Shown: positions 36,335 to 45,080, counted from the first letter of the stretch. The stretch: DNA of 64,000 bases from Hormoscilla sp. GUM202 (GCA_005518205.2 RFFC02000025.1:1-64000), one strand, 5' to 3'. The notes: generated from the letters alone by a model not told the origin. A program made the numbers and translations.

Positions 36335-37113
36335 GCAAAGTCCCAAGTTTGGAGATGCCAACCGCCTCCTGCTACTACTACGGCTGCGATATAGCCAGAC
36401 CCAGCATTGATTTGCTTGAGAGACCATCCTGGGTCTGGCTGTTGTTTGTCTGTTCTCGCGTTCCCAGGCGGAGCCGTGGGAACGAGGTGCGGTTCTTTTG
36501 TGGTGAGGGAAACTTCGATGTTTTCTAATCCTACTAACCCATCTCCGGTGGCTTTCAGATAGGCTTCTTTACAAGTCCAGTAATGAAAAAATACTCGGGG
36601 CTGTTCTTGGGGAGCTACAGAACTAATAGCGGTATATTCCCGATGGCTAAAGAAGCGCTTGGCTAGTTGTTCTGCTTCTAGATCCCGAATGTATTCTAGA
36701 TCGATGCCGATTTCTCTGTCTAGGGCGATCGCATACAAGGCTAGTCCGTGGGAATGGGAAAGGTTAAATTCTAGTTTGCACGTTCCCAGGCAGAGCCGTG
36801 GGAACGAGGTAACGCTGTTAGCTTCATCGAGGGCGGGTTTGCCACGGGGACTATAACTGAACTTTACCTGACTTGCTGCTATGCTTAGGTAGTTGCCTAG
36901 GATATTTCTGAGGATACCGCGAGCGGCGATGAAATGCAGGCGATCGCGCTGGAAATAAAATCGCGCCGCCCTTTGCTGTTCATCTTCCGAGAGGGTGGGG
37001 AGTAGTTGCAGGATCTGCTGTTCTGGTAAGTTGAGGTTAGCCCGCCAGACATGGACTACATCTGACGAGGGTTGTAAAGAAGCTGGTGCTGGTTGCCACA
37101 GGGTCGGTGTCAT
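36319..37113 (-). CDS. 4'-phosphopantetheinyl transferase (Sfp/HetI-like) carrying two palindrome insertions
   Basis: 264 residues. It transfers phosphopantetheine from CoA to carrier proteins. Family blocks: RFYFQRDRLHFIAARGILRN, KPAL, FNLSHSHGLALYAIA, then IGIDLEYIRDLEAEQLAKRF with the metal-binding Asp/Glu, and FFHYWTCKEAYLKATGDGLV. Two 28-bp palindromes (36459-36486 and 36781-36808) lie inside the gene and are translated as short inserts near residues 103-111 (SFPRLCLGT) and 210-218 (PTAPPGNAR). The frame stays open. Its end overlaps the end of chlG on the opposite strand by 16 bases. Confidence 0.92.
   Translation of the reverse strand: MTPTLWQPAPASLQPSSDVVHVWRANLNLPEQQILQLLPTLSEDEQQRAARFYFQRDRLHFIAARGILRNILGNYLSIAASQVKFSYSPRGKPALDEANSVTSFPRLCLGTCKLEFNLSHSHGLALYAIALDREIGIDLEYIRDLEAEQLAKRFFSHREYTAISSVAPQEQPRVFFHYWTCKEAYLKATGDGLVGLENIEVSLTTKEPHLVPTAPPGNARTDKQQPDPGWSLKQINAGSGYIAAVVVAGGGWHLQTWDFAQTPA
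36459..36486. repeat. 28-bp palindrome in the phosphopantetheinyl transferase gene (1)
   Basis: CGTTCCCAGGCGGAGCCGTG and GGAACGAG. Encodes part of an insert just before the C-terminal DPGWSLKQI block. Confidence 0.85.
36781..36808. repeat. 28-bp palindrome in the phosphopantetheinyl transferase gene (2)
   Basis: CGTTCCCAGGCAGAGCCGTG and GGAACGAG, identical to 37396-37423. It separates KPAL..ANSV from the LEFNLSHSHG block. Confidence 0.85.
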
Positions 37114-37743
37114 AAGCTAGGAACGATAAGGGCGATCGTCTGGTTATGATAACATAAAATTATGGCTAATTGCTAATTGTCCAACTTCATTCTGCGGCGA
37201 TCGCCTGTAAACTATAGGAAGGGGGTGTGTTTTCTCTTGGCAGTGCAGCCAAATGAAGTGGCCACCAATGGCGACAAAAAAAATATGTTATATAGCAAGC
37301 CTACATAGAGTTGTGCAACTGGGCGATTTTAATGAAAGCCATGCCAGACGGGTGTGGTCTTGCGCCCGTTGTTAGGAGGCCTCGCCGCCCTCACCCGTTC
37401 CCAGGCAGAGCCGTGGGAACGAGGGGCCCGGCTACTCCGCAACATTGCCCGCCTGCGCGGACTATTACATGCACGATCGATGCTCTCCTCTCGCAGCGTA
37501 GGGGGCCCGGAGCGTGGAGGGGGCCCGGAGCGTGCTTCGGGCTATCAACTACAAGTGAGCGCACCCATGCCAGACAAGGGTTTCATTAAAATCGCCACCT
37601 GCATAAAATTTGCACAGGCTACGCTATGATTTAGGTTCGCTATACTAGATCCAGAAAATTAAGTTAGCAACGGATTTTGTAACAGATGTAACGGATGGAT
37701 TATTGTTGAGTAAACTAACAATTGATGCCCAGTAACAACTGCC
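37114..37743. repeat. Repeat-rich spacer with a UPF0175 scrap
   Basis: At 37195-37262 the bases GCGATCGCCTGTAAACTATA and following match the middle of the UPF0175 gene at 38891-39226, with substitutions, so it is a displaced fragment. At 37396-37423 lies a copy of the 28-bp palindrome. At 37492-37546 there are two tandem copies of a GGGGGCCCGGAGCGTG repeat. No intact gene. Confidence 0.6.
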
Positions 37744-38685
37744 ATGAAATTTATCAGCCCTAAAATCGATTACGGATTTAATAAAATCTTCGGTTCCGAA
37801 CAGAGTACACGAATTTTAATCAGCTTTCTCAATGCCATAATTTATAATGGAGAGAAAGTCATCCAATCTTTAAAAATAGTTAATCCCTATAACCCCGGTC
37901 AGGTGATTAGCTTAAAAGATACTTATTTGGACGTCAAAGCAGTTTTAATCGACGGTTCTATTGTCGTCATCGAAATGCAAATAGCCCGCATGACTGCTTT
38001 TAAAAAACGGGTAGCGTACAACCTGGCTAAAGCTTATGCCAATCAATTGCAAACCGGTGAAGATTATCCCCTTCTGAACCCTGCTATGGCAGTAACGATT
38101 ACAGATTTTATCTTGTTTAAGAATGATGAAGATGTCATCAACAAGTTTGTCTTTCAGGAGGAAACTAAGAAGTTTACATGTATCGATCGCGAATTGTGCC
38201 TAATCTTTGTCGAATTGCCGAAATTCAAGAAAATTTTATCCGAGTTAAACAGTTTAACGGATAAGTGGATTTATTTTCTTAAAGAAACTGCCCGTTTGGA
38301 TGAAATACCTGAGAATTTAGGGGAAGTTGCCGAAATCGAACAAGCATTAAACATTGCCAATCAAATTAATCTGACGGTGGAGGAATTAGATATCGTTGAG
38401 CGCCGGGGGATCGCTTTGCAAGATGAAAGAGGACGGATAGCTTATGCGGAACAAGAAGGGGAACAACGAGGGGAACAACGAGGGGAACAACGAGGACGTT
38501 TGCAGGAAGCGCGTTCTCTAATAAATCGTTTACTTAAAAAACGTTTTGGAGAACTGCATCTGACCATAAGTAGCCAAATTGAAAATTTTACTATTGAAGA
38601 TTTGGAAAGTTTAGGCGAAGACTTTTTGGACTTCGACAGTCTGGAAGATTTATCGAATTGGTTGGAGAAACGTTCTGTGTCGTAA
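37744..38685 (+). CDS. Rpn-type PD-(D/E)XK nuclease/transposase-like protein
   Basis: 313 residues. Starts MKFISPKIDYGFNKIFGSEQ; the nuclease core shows TYLDVKAVLIDGSIVVIEMQ, that is, Asp then E-x-Q of the PD-(D/E)XK fold, and RVAYNLAKAYANQLQTGEDY. This group (recombination-promoting nucleases, also called PDDEXK transposase family) is common in cyanobacteria. Near residue 240 there is a micro-repeat EGEQRGEQRGEQRG from a 12-bp tandem repeat, followed by a C-terminal DUF4351-like helix bundle (LLKKRFGELHLTISSQIENF). Intact. Confidence 0.88.
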   Translation: MKFISPKIDYGFNKIFGSEQSTRILISFLNAIIYNGEKVIQSLKIVNPYNPGQVISLKDTYLDVKAVLIDGSIVVIEMQIARMTAFKKRVAYNLAKAYANQLQTGEDYPLLNPAMAVTITDFILFKNDEDVINKFVFQEETKKFTCIDRELCLIFVELPKFKKILSELNSLTDKWIYFLKETARLDEIPENLGEVAEIEQALNIANQINLTVEELDIVERRGIALQDERGRIAYAEQEGEQRGEQRGEQRGRLQEARSLINRLLKKRFGELHLTISSQIENFTIEDLESLGEDFLDFDSLEDLSNWLEKRSVS

Positions 38686-38890
38686 AATAGGCAGGATGGC
38701 GATCGCCTACTCTGGATCCCAGAGGGATCCCAGTAACGATGCTAGCAAAGGACGGGAGTTTGGGAATGGTGGCTGGATGAGGCGGTGAAAAACGCTTGGT
38801 GGACTTTCGATGATGATTAATTGAACTCAACGGCTTTTACTCGCCAAATTCAATATGTTACCATAAGATTGTACTCAACTGGAAAAAAAG

Positions 38891-39226
38891 ATGACACCTA
38901 AGGTTCCGACATTATCTCTATCCACCGGGTTGAACCAGGAGTTAGCTGCCTTGACTGAAACGGGTTTGTATGATAGCCAAGAAGCTTTTCTTACAGATGC
39001 GGTGCGGACTTTTTTGGCAGCCAGGCCCGATCTGCGAGAGGCGATCGCCTGTAAACTATACGAACGGGGTGTTTTTTCTCTTGGTCGTGCGGCAGAATGG
39101 AGTGGCCTGAATATTGAAGCGATGAAGCAAGCGCTTGAACGGTGGGGAGTTGTCCGCGAGGCGTTCGAGACTCCCGCCCAAATAGAGGCAATGGCTCATA
39201 AGACTCTGAAAGCAGCAGGAAGATGA
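38891..39226 (+). CDS. UPF0175 family protein, probable antitoxin
   Basis: 111 residues. The C-terminal part RGVFSLGRAAEWSGLNIEAM is the UPF0175 helix-turn-helix-like block found in antitoxins paired with DUF3368 PIN toxins. The preceding part (YDSQEAFLTDAVRTFLAARP) looks like a small ribbon-helix-helix type region. Its stop overlaps the next start by four bases (ATGA), which is translational coupling with the PIN gene. The partner toxin gene is broken, so this antitoxin may now be orphaned. Confidence 0.83.
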   Translation: MTPKVPTLSLSTGLNQELAALTETGLYDSQEAFLTDAVRTFLAARPDLREAIACKLYERGVFSLGRAAEWSGLNIEAMKQALERWGVVREAFETPAQIEAMAHKTLKAAGR

Positions 39227-39790
39227 CCCAAGTGAACCATACTATTATCCTAGATACTGACTTCCTCAGCGCCTTTCTCAAAATAGAGCGTCTACCGCTG
39301 ATTAGAGAATTTTATCAAGTGGAAACGGTCTACATTCCCCCAGCAGTGTACCAGGAAGTGGCTGCTCGTGTCCGAGAGCGTTCACCCTGTCGTTCGCCTA
39401 CTCGGCAACGACATGGGTGGGCGTCTCTGGACACGACCGGGAGAACAGCTCCCCCGCTTGCTAGCTGTCCCTTGGATTCAGGTAGCTTCCCCTAATGCGG
39501 TACAATTGCTGTTGAACGATGATGCCTTAAGAGGTCTAGGGGCAGGGGAACAAGAAGCGATCGCTCTAGCTTTAGAAATTCAGGGTTCTGTGCTATTGAT
39601 AAATGATAATCAGGCTCGACGCCTTGCTACTGGCCTTGGCGTGAGTGTGGTGAACATACCGGCGTTTCTTTCAGCCTGTAAGATTGCCGGATTACTGAAT
39701 ACCGAGGCGATGGGTGAGCTGATTACTTCTTTGCAGCAGAAAGATTACTATCGGTTCCGTCAGGATGTGCTAGACTTGCTGATGTCCTGA
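39223..39790 (+). pseudogene. PIN-domain (DUF3368-like) toxin gene broken by a palindrome
   Basis: The first frame reads MTQVNHTIILDTDFLSAFLK to VYIPPAVYQEVAAR with the first PIN Asp; the second frame resumes with RPGEQLPRLLAVPWIQVASP, GAGEQEAIALALEIQGSVLL and NDNQARRLATGLGVSVVN, the later acidic residues of the PIN fold. A 67-bp palindrome at 39369-39435 separates them. Removing it joins the two frames exactly, so the insertion is the inactivating event. Ancestral length about 167 codons. Confidence 0.88.
39369..39435. repeat. 67-bp palindromic repeat, copy 4, inside the PIN gene
   Basis: Arms TGTCCGAGAGCGTTCACCCT and the mirror ending GGGCGTCTCTGGACACG. Orientation opposite to the copy at 11380. 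67 is not a multiple of three, hence the frameshift. Confidence 0.85.
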
Positions 39791-40141
39791 GCGGGGGCGA
39801 TCGCTCAAGAACATTCGATCGCAGGTGCGGTGCGGACTTTTTTGGCAGCCAGGCCCGATTTGCGAGAGGCGATCGCCTGTAAACTATAGGAACGGGGTGG
39901 GGTGCATCCCAATTTGGCAATGAGCAAAAATACTTCATTGTTAAACTGTCACTAATAGACCCTTGGTCTGTCAAGGAAATGATGACGGATAAGAGAAGGG
40001 AAGGCTCGGACCAATTTGGCAATGAGCCAAAATACTTCATTGTTAAACTGTCACTAATAGACTCTTGGTATGTCAAGGAAATGATGACGGATAAGAGAAG
40101 GGAAGGCTCGGAAGCGGTTATCTCCGTAAAATTCGTCAATT

Positions 40142-42599
40142 ATTAAACTAAGCAAGATTGTCGCCAATCCTGCTCGTCTTCAAAACCGGACGTGAGATTT
40201 TCACCTCATCCGGCTCCTCGGCCTTCCTATCCCGTTTCCGGGTGCGGCTCTCAGTACTGCCATCTATTCTCGTTTTCTGATGATGGCAATAATCATGGAG
40301 CAGTTGTAGATTATCGTACCTGTCCTTACCGCCTAATGATTTCGGCAGGATGTGGTCAACTTCCCACTTGTCTCCTTCTATAAACAGCATTCCACAGTGT
40401 TCGCATTTACCTTTTTGTTTGCTCATGAGCTTAATCACTCTCGAGCTTACTAGGGGGCTCTTGCGTAATCTTTTGCTCCAGTACACGAGATTTCCATCCA
40501 TCGGGCTGGCTGCTCCTTTCACTTTTACGTGTCGTATGACTTCCGTATCGGAGTGTAGGAGTAGTTTTATCCCCGTTTTATCCATGAAGTTCCACTGTCG
40601 GCTGCCTTCAGCTTTCCAGTATTTCTTCGCTACCCATGTGTCCGCCTTATTTGGATGCCTTCTTTTGCCCCATTTCCATATTATATCCCACAGGTAGTTA
40701 TCCAGTTCTCCGAATACCTCCTTGCTTACCACCGTTCTGTGATAGTTGCACCATCCCCGGATTATTGGGTTCAGTCTGCTTATCAGTGCGGCCTGTGGCG
40801 CAGCCTTATGATTGTCTATCACAGTCTTCAACTTTTCTTTGTGGGCCTTTATGGATTTGTCGTTTGGCTTTATTAGGGTTTTGTATCCTTTCCCGGTTTT
40901 TCCACTTCGGTATTTTCCTACCTTGTATTGGCGGATGTTGATTCCAAGGAAATCAAAACCTGGCTTATCCCCCTCAAGTGTGTGGACTATTCGTGTTTTT
41001 TCGGGTCTCAGTTCCAATCCTATTTTGCCTAACCACTTGCTGATGACCTCTTTTGCCGCATCAATGACCTTCCGGTCTTTATGCATTATTACAAAGTCGT
41101 CCGCGTATCTCACTACTCCTAGTTCTTTTTGCTTTACTACGTTTCCGGGCACGATTTTTCTTACCTCTGTTTCCATCCCATGTAGTGCTATATTTGCTAG
41201 CAGAGGGGATATTACTCCACCCTGTGGTGTCCCTGCATAGGTTGGTTGGTATTCGCGCCGGTCCATCACCCCGGCCTTTAGCCATTCACGGATTTTCTTC
41301 CGTATTGGTGTGGAGTTATTCAGTTTTTCGAGTAGTGTGTTGTGGTCAATTTTATCGAAGCATTTTGCAATATCCGCATCCAATACCCATTTGGGTTTTT
41401 GACTGATGCTTTTGAATATTGCTTCTATAGCATCGTGGCATCCTCTACCTGGTCTGAACCCGTAGGAGTTCGCCTCAAACACCGCTTCCCATTCGGGCTC
41501 TAATGCTATCTTGACTAATCCTTGTAGGGCTCTGTCATAAATCGTGGGTATCCCTAATGGCCTTTTTTCATCTTTGCCGGGTTTAGGTATCCATACCCTG
41601 CGGGTCGGTTTGACCTTTTTTCCGTCATTGATTCTTAGCTGCCTCACCAGTGGCTGTCTTTCGGAGGGCTTTAGCGCAACCACGCCATCTACTCCTGCCG
41701 TTTTCTTTCCCTGATTCTGTTGGGTTACCTGTCTCACCGCAATCATCTTTGCGGACCATGACCTCGTGAGTAATCCTTGGAGCTTGCGTACTAGCTGTTT
41801 GTTTCCACGTTGAGCCGCTCTGTAGATACGCTTTTGAATCTTGAATACGTTCTTTTTTAGCTTTCGCCAGGGGACCGCATTCCAGTCATATACTTTCCTT
41901 TCGGACGTACACCGTGACATATGAAATTCTACTAACCTCCACATTTTGGTTAACCGTGAGGGCGTCAGCTTATCCTATCCATTACAGATAGGCATGCTTC
42001 TCCTCTCAATCTTTCCCAGTTGTGACCTGCTAATGTGTTGCAGATGTTGCGCCTTCGGTGGCTACTCGACTATCGACCTAATCGAGAGTACATCAACTGG
42101 TTTATCTCGTTCCTGCCGATGATTGTTTGTGACCTTAGAAGGTGTCCATACGTCGGGTTTATTGTCAGTGCTTGTTGGTCAGTGAAAAATCTGCCAACGA
42201 CCATTATCCTTGCCCTTTTGGGCCCAGTGTATAAGCCTTATTCCACTGGTTTCTGTTGACGACGCTGCAACACTTCGCTTTATGCTCCTCATAGCCACTT
42301 GCTCAACGTTGACCGGTTTAGGCTACCAGTCATTGACGCCTTTTCACCCCGCTTTACGGATTGATGCCATCGCTACCGTAGGGGTGATGCTTTTACCCCT
42401 GCACCTGGGGAGAAGGACTTGCACCTTCATCATCTCTGGGTTTCACCGGTCCTTTCCAGTGTTACCACCGGTGGTCGGTTAGCCCTGCAAGTTGTCAGGA
42501 CTAATGATGTCCTGCTAGCGGTCTCGGTTAATAGGCTTGTGACACAGTCATTTGACGCATCATTTTCCATTTTGGACCTTGACGCTAAACGATTCGCAC
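40142..42599 (-). ncRNA. Group II intron with reverse transcriptase/maturase
   Basis: The 5' end is GTGCGAATCG starting at 42599. Domain V is read on the minus strand as GAGCCGGATGAGGTGAAAAT then CTCACGTCCGG, overlapping the end of the RT gene at about 40168-40222. Domain VI has the stem AGCAGGATTG / CAATCTTGCT with a bulged A at 40149, seven bases before the end ..TTTAAT at 40142 (AY end). Length 2458. The insertion is in the IS just past its transposase gene, so it does not disrupt the transposase. Confidence 0.88.
40148..41920 (-). CDS. ltrA: Group II intron reverse transcriptase/maturase with HNH endonuclease
   Basis: About 590 residues. The RT domain has RRVWIPKPGKDEKRPLGIPT, YGFRPGRGCHDAIEAI and the catalytic VVRYADDFVIMH. 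A maturase X-domain follows (LNPIIRGWCNYHRTVVSKEV), then a C-terminal HNH nuclease: CEHCGMLFIEGDKWEVDHIL and NLQLLHDYCHHQK. All are needed for retrohoming, and the frame is intact, so the intron may be mobile. I prefer the ATG at 41920 (MSRCTSERKVYDWNAV) to one eight codons upstream. The last codons overlap domain V. Confidence 0.93.
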   Translation of the reverse strand: MSRCTSERKVYDWNAVPWRKLKKNVFKIQKRIYRAAQRGNKQLVRKLQGLLTRSWSAKMIAVRQVTQQNQGKKTAGVDGVVALKPSERQPLVRQLRINDGKKVKPTRRVWIPKPGKDEKRPLGIPTIYDRALQGLVKIALEPEWEAVFEANSYGFRPGRGCHDAIEAIFKSISQKPKWVLDADIAKCFDKIDHNTLLEKLNNSTPIRKKIREWLKAGVMDRREYQPTYAGTPQGGVISPLLANIALHGMETEVRKIVPGNVVKQKELGVVRYADDFVIMHKDRKVIDAAKEVISKWLGKIGLELRPEKTRIVHTLEGDKPGFDFLGINIRQYKVGKYRSGKTGKGYKTLIKPNDKSIKAHKEKLKTVIDNHKAAPQAALISRLNPIIRGWCNYHRTVVSKEVFGELDNYLWDIIWKWGKRRHPNKADTWVAKKYWKAEGSRQWNFMDKTGIKLLLHSDTEVIRHVKVKGAASPMDGNLVYWSKRLRKSPLVSSRVIKLMSKQKGKCEHCGMLFIEGDKWEVDHILPKSLGGKDRYDNLQLLHDYCHHQKTRIDGSTESRTRKRDRKAEEPDEVKISRPVLKTSRIGDNLA

Positions 42600-42668
42600 T
42601 TATCTTGACAGACCACGAGATGATGAGAATGTCAAGATTGACTCACCTTGAGAATACTCCATTGAGAT

Positions 42669-42697
42669 AAGCACGCTCCGGGCCCCCTACGCTGCGA
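42669..42697. repeat. GCTCCGGGCCCCC-family repeat inside the transposase 3' end
   Basis: On the minus strand CTCGCAGCGTAGGGGGCCCG and GAGCGTGC interrupt the transposase between VPQVLRH and YLNGVFSR. Without it the frame continues to the family's normal C-terminus. The same unit occurs at 37492-37546, 54672-54705, 54755-54785 and 56690-56712. Confidence 0.75.
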
Positions 42698-43649
42698 GAT
42701 GCCGCAGAACTTGGGGAACATTGGCAGCTTTCCACTGCGCTCCTGAGAGCTTCACCCGTGCCGCAACCTGCTTAATCGTTGATTCCACCTCTCCCGAACC
42801 GATTGAAATTCCCTCGGCTTGGTAATAGCCATAGTTCACAATGCGGTGACGATGCTTAGTAACATAGGCCCTGAAGTTATCAACCCGTGGATGCTCCCAG
42901 TCGTCAAATTCTTTGAGGGCTGCATCTACCTTGCCTGACCATAGGAGAGCTTTCACTCGTGCCAGTCTAGAGCTGGACCCACCGACTTGCTCGAGGTTTT
43001 CCATCAAGTGATACCAATCGAGGATTTCCAGACGGAAGATGGTTGGGCCAATCTCGGCAAACAAATTCCAAACGCCATCATGACCGTCTCCGATACTCAC
43101 AAGTGGATTCGCCAAGGGCTGCTGGTTGACCCATTTGACCAGTCCTGCATTGTCCCGAAAGAAGGCCGCTACCCCGAGGTCATGTAGATTAACGCCCTTG
43201 TAATCGCGCCACTCACAGGGTCTCCCTTGCGGGGTCCGTAAGCGTACTTTCCCCCCATCAATGCTCATTTCCTCAACAACTTCCTTGACAGTCGGCAACT
43301 TCAACTCATGGGCGAGCACTTTCGGTTCTTGAGGGCTGATTTCGGAAACAGCTTCTTTAGCTGTGGGCAACTCAAACTCCTGAAGGGGCAGTTTCGGTTC
43401 TTGAGCGCTCGTTGAGGAAACGGCTTCTTTAACTGTCAGTAATTCAAACTCATAACGTTGCACCAGTCGTTGCTGAGTTCCCCGGGAAACGCTCATCCCC
43501 GTGAGCTGCTTAAGATCTTCCGAGGCGTGCTCATAAGAAGAGTTCGCACTCAGTAACAAGCAACATTTTTCCAGATAGGGACTCCACTGGCTATAGGCTC
43601 TCACATCAAAATAAGTCGCTTGCTTCTCCGTGATGAGGAGCTGGCCCAA
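42687..43649 (-). CDS. ISKra4-family transposase, main frame
   Basis: 320 residues. ITEKQATYFDVRAYSQWSPY, LEKCCLLLSANSSYEHASED, then ELPTVKEVVEEMSIDGGKVR, GDGHDGVWNLFAEIG, EILDWYHLMENLEQVGGSSS and GSGEVESTIKQVAARVKLSG fit the ISKra4 transposase with its DDE residues. An internal region is triplicated: SAQEPKLPLQEFELPTAKEA appears in two to three variant copies near residues 70-130. It is cut five to eight codons before the natural end by a small palindrome (stop at 42687-42689). It joins the next frame by a -1 shift. Confidence 0.85.
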   Translation of the reverse strand: MGQLLITEKQATYFDVRAYSQWSPYLEKCCLLLSANSSYEHASEDLKQLTGMSVSRGTQQRLVQRYEFELLTVKEAVSSTSAQEPKLPLQEFELPTAKEAVSEISPQEPKVLAHELKLPTVKEVVEEMSIDGGKVRLRTPQGRPCEWRDYKGVNLHDLGVAAFFRDNAGLVKWVNQQPLANPLVSIGDGHDGVWNLFAEIGPTIFRLEILDWYHLMENLEQVGGSSSRLARVKALLWSGKVDAALKEFDDWEHPRVDNFRAYVTKHRHRIVNYGYYQAEGISIGSGEVESTIKQVAARVKLSGAQWKAANVPQVLRHLAA

Positions 43650-43657
43650 AATGCTGT

Positions 43658-43876
43658 TTAAGATTCGGGTTCGCCCTGCGGTGGTGCCACTGGTGCTTTC
43701 GATAAAAAAAGGGCAATCTCTGGACTGACGTATTGAAGCAACTGCCCACGGACTGTAGCTTCGAGTCCTGAGAGTGTTTTCAATTGCTCTGGAACAGTCC
43801 CTTGGGCCTCCTCATACAACAAGGCGGCTATTCCCAAAGCATAGGTTTTAATTTGAGCTAAATTTTCAGGATTCAT
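43658..43876 (-). CDS. ISKra4-family transposase, N-terminal frame
   Basis: 72 residues (MNPENLAQIKTYALGIAALL and VPEQLKTLSGLEATVRGQLL), the normal N-terminus of these transposases. Read through a -1 shift at TCTTAAAC (near 43655-43662) it continues LNSILGQLLITEKQ, as in single-frame relatives. The shift may be programmed or a mutation. Confidence 0.75.
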   Translation of the reverse strand: MNPENLAQIKTYALGIAALLYEEAQGTVPEQLKTLSGLEATVRGQLLQYVSPEIALFLSKAPVAPPQGEPES

Positions 43877-44233
43877 AGTTTTAGAGGGAGCGTTTACCGA
43901 CTGTCTCAGCTTAACACCATCTCGGAACCCGTTCGACTAAGCATTTCTACTCATTGCGAAACTGGGATGCACCCAACGGGGTGTTTTTTCCCTTGGTCGT
44001 GCGGCAGAAGGTCGTGGCCTGAATATTGAAGCGATGAAGCAAGCGATCGATCGGTGGGGAGTTGTCCGCCGTTCGAGACTCGGGCGGAAATAGAGGCAAT
44101 GGATCGTAATACTCTGACAGCAGCAGGCAGATAGCCCAAGTACACCCATTGTTATCGATCGAGACCTATAGATTATTTAACATATTTTTTATATTCTCGA
44201 TATAGTGTCTTGAATTTTTGAGGTTAACTGCTG

Positions 44234-44419
44234 ATGCCTATCTTAATGGAAGCCGGTACGTTCCCGCTCTATTTTACCCTGGTCTACGTCGGAGGCTTTA
44301 TTGCTGCTGTCACTATTGGCTCGATCGCCTGGTATAATTCCAAGCGCCCTGCTGGTTGGGAAGATGCCAAGCGTCCGGACATTATACCTGAAATTAAGCC
44401 AAAAGACAAGGATGAATAA
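44234..44419 (+). CDS. psb35: Psb35-like photosystem II assembly protein
   Basis: 61 residues with one membrane helix: TFPLYFTLVYVGGFIAAVTI, then GSIAWYNSKRPAGWEDAKRP and an acidic/basic tail. This is the pattern of the small cyanobacterial protein described as Psb35, which stabilises the CP47 assembly module with high-light-inducible proteins. The identification is from memory of the family pattern and was not searched. The gene runs convergently with the rsmB relic; their stops are adjacent (44417-44419 and 44421-44423). Confidence 0.65.
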   Translation: MPILMEAGTFPLYFTLVYVGGFIAAVTIGSIAWYNSKRPAGWEDAKRPDIIPEIKPKDKDE

Positions 44420-44420
44420 A

Positions 44421-45080
44421 CTATCGGGACTGCTGCTTTAACCGCACCATGAAAAATCCATCCATCTTGTATGTTGCTTAGGGCCAGACTTTTACCCATC
44501 CCATGGCTGCGCCACGCTGCGCTATCGGCGGCGCAGGGGGGTGGGTCTATTTTCCAGTGGGGATGCTTCTCTAGAAATGCCTCAATAACTCTTTCGTTCT
44601 CTAAGGGATGCTGGGTACAGGAGGCATAAACCAGTATGCCTCCTGCTTTTACCCATTTAGCTGTATGTTCTAGCAGTTCTCTCTGCAATGCTGATAGTTC
44701 TTGTACTGTCTCGGGGGTTTGACGCCAACATCTGCATGGCGATGTTAGGTTCCTAAACCAGAACGTCTAGCAATACCCGATCGGCAATGTTGGTAAACTT
44801 TTCTAGGTTACGTATGTCCTCCGCACAGATTTTAATTGACTGCAAGTTCAAGCGATCGCAGTTTTGGGTCAGTTTTTTCAGGCGGGAGGCGCTGCGATCG
44901 CAGGCCCAAACCGTTCCCCGATCGCCCATCAACTCGGCGATATCTGTAGTTTTGCCTCCGGGTGCCGCACGGGCATCGATTACCACTTCACCAGGTTGGG
45001 GTCGAGGAGATATGTTACTAATTGAGCGCTACTATCTTGTACCATCCACCACCCTTCCTGAAAACCTGGTAATTCCCTAA
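44421..45080 (-). pseudogene. rsmB: rsmB (16S rRNA m5C methyltransferase) pseudogene
   Basis: Several frames together give an RsmB C-terminal domain: LPGFQEGWWMVQDSSAQLVT (45066-44999), VIDARAAPGGKTTDIAELMG and DRVLLDV (44986-44760), then WRQTPETVQELSALQRELLE, KWVKAGGILVYASCTQHPLE and a final MDGFFMVRLKQQSR. Frameshifts lie near 44998 and 44440, and the stretch after LLDV that should carry the catalytic PCSGLGT loop is deleted (near 44750). The N-terminal NusB-like domain is missing too. The gene cannot make an active enzyme. Confidence 0.88.

Larger units (their letters stand above)
39900..43974 (-). mobile_element. ISKra4-type insertion sequence carrying a group II intron
   Basis: The ends are GGGTGCATCCCA (39900-39911) and TGGGATGCACCC (43963-43974). 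A perfect 9-bp target duplication, AACGGGGTG, flanks it (39891-39899 and 43975-43983). Inside are the two transposase frames (42687-43876), a 2458-bp group II intron (40142-42599), and a 102-bp tandem duplication near the left end (39909-40010 and 40011-40112). Without the intron the IS would be about 1.6 kb, normal for the family. The same ends are found on several MITEs of this window. Confidence 0.9.
39826..44140 (+). pseudogene. Second UPF0175 gene relic, split by a 4-kb nested element
   Basis: 39826-39899 and 43975-44140 together reproduce the middle and end of the UPF0175 gene at 38891-39226: GCGATCGCCTGTAAACTATA on the left, then TTGGTCGTGCGGCAGAA and GAAGCGATGAAGCAAGCGAT on the right. 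Between them sits the element 39900-43974. The relic also has small deletions on the right (for example at GTCCGCCGTTCG), so it was already decayed or decayed later. Confidence 0.85.

Noticed and set aside
42035..42670. Plus-strand open frames in the intron 5' region
   Set aside because: They lie in the structured intron RNA domains and have no family features.
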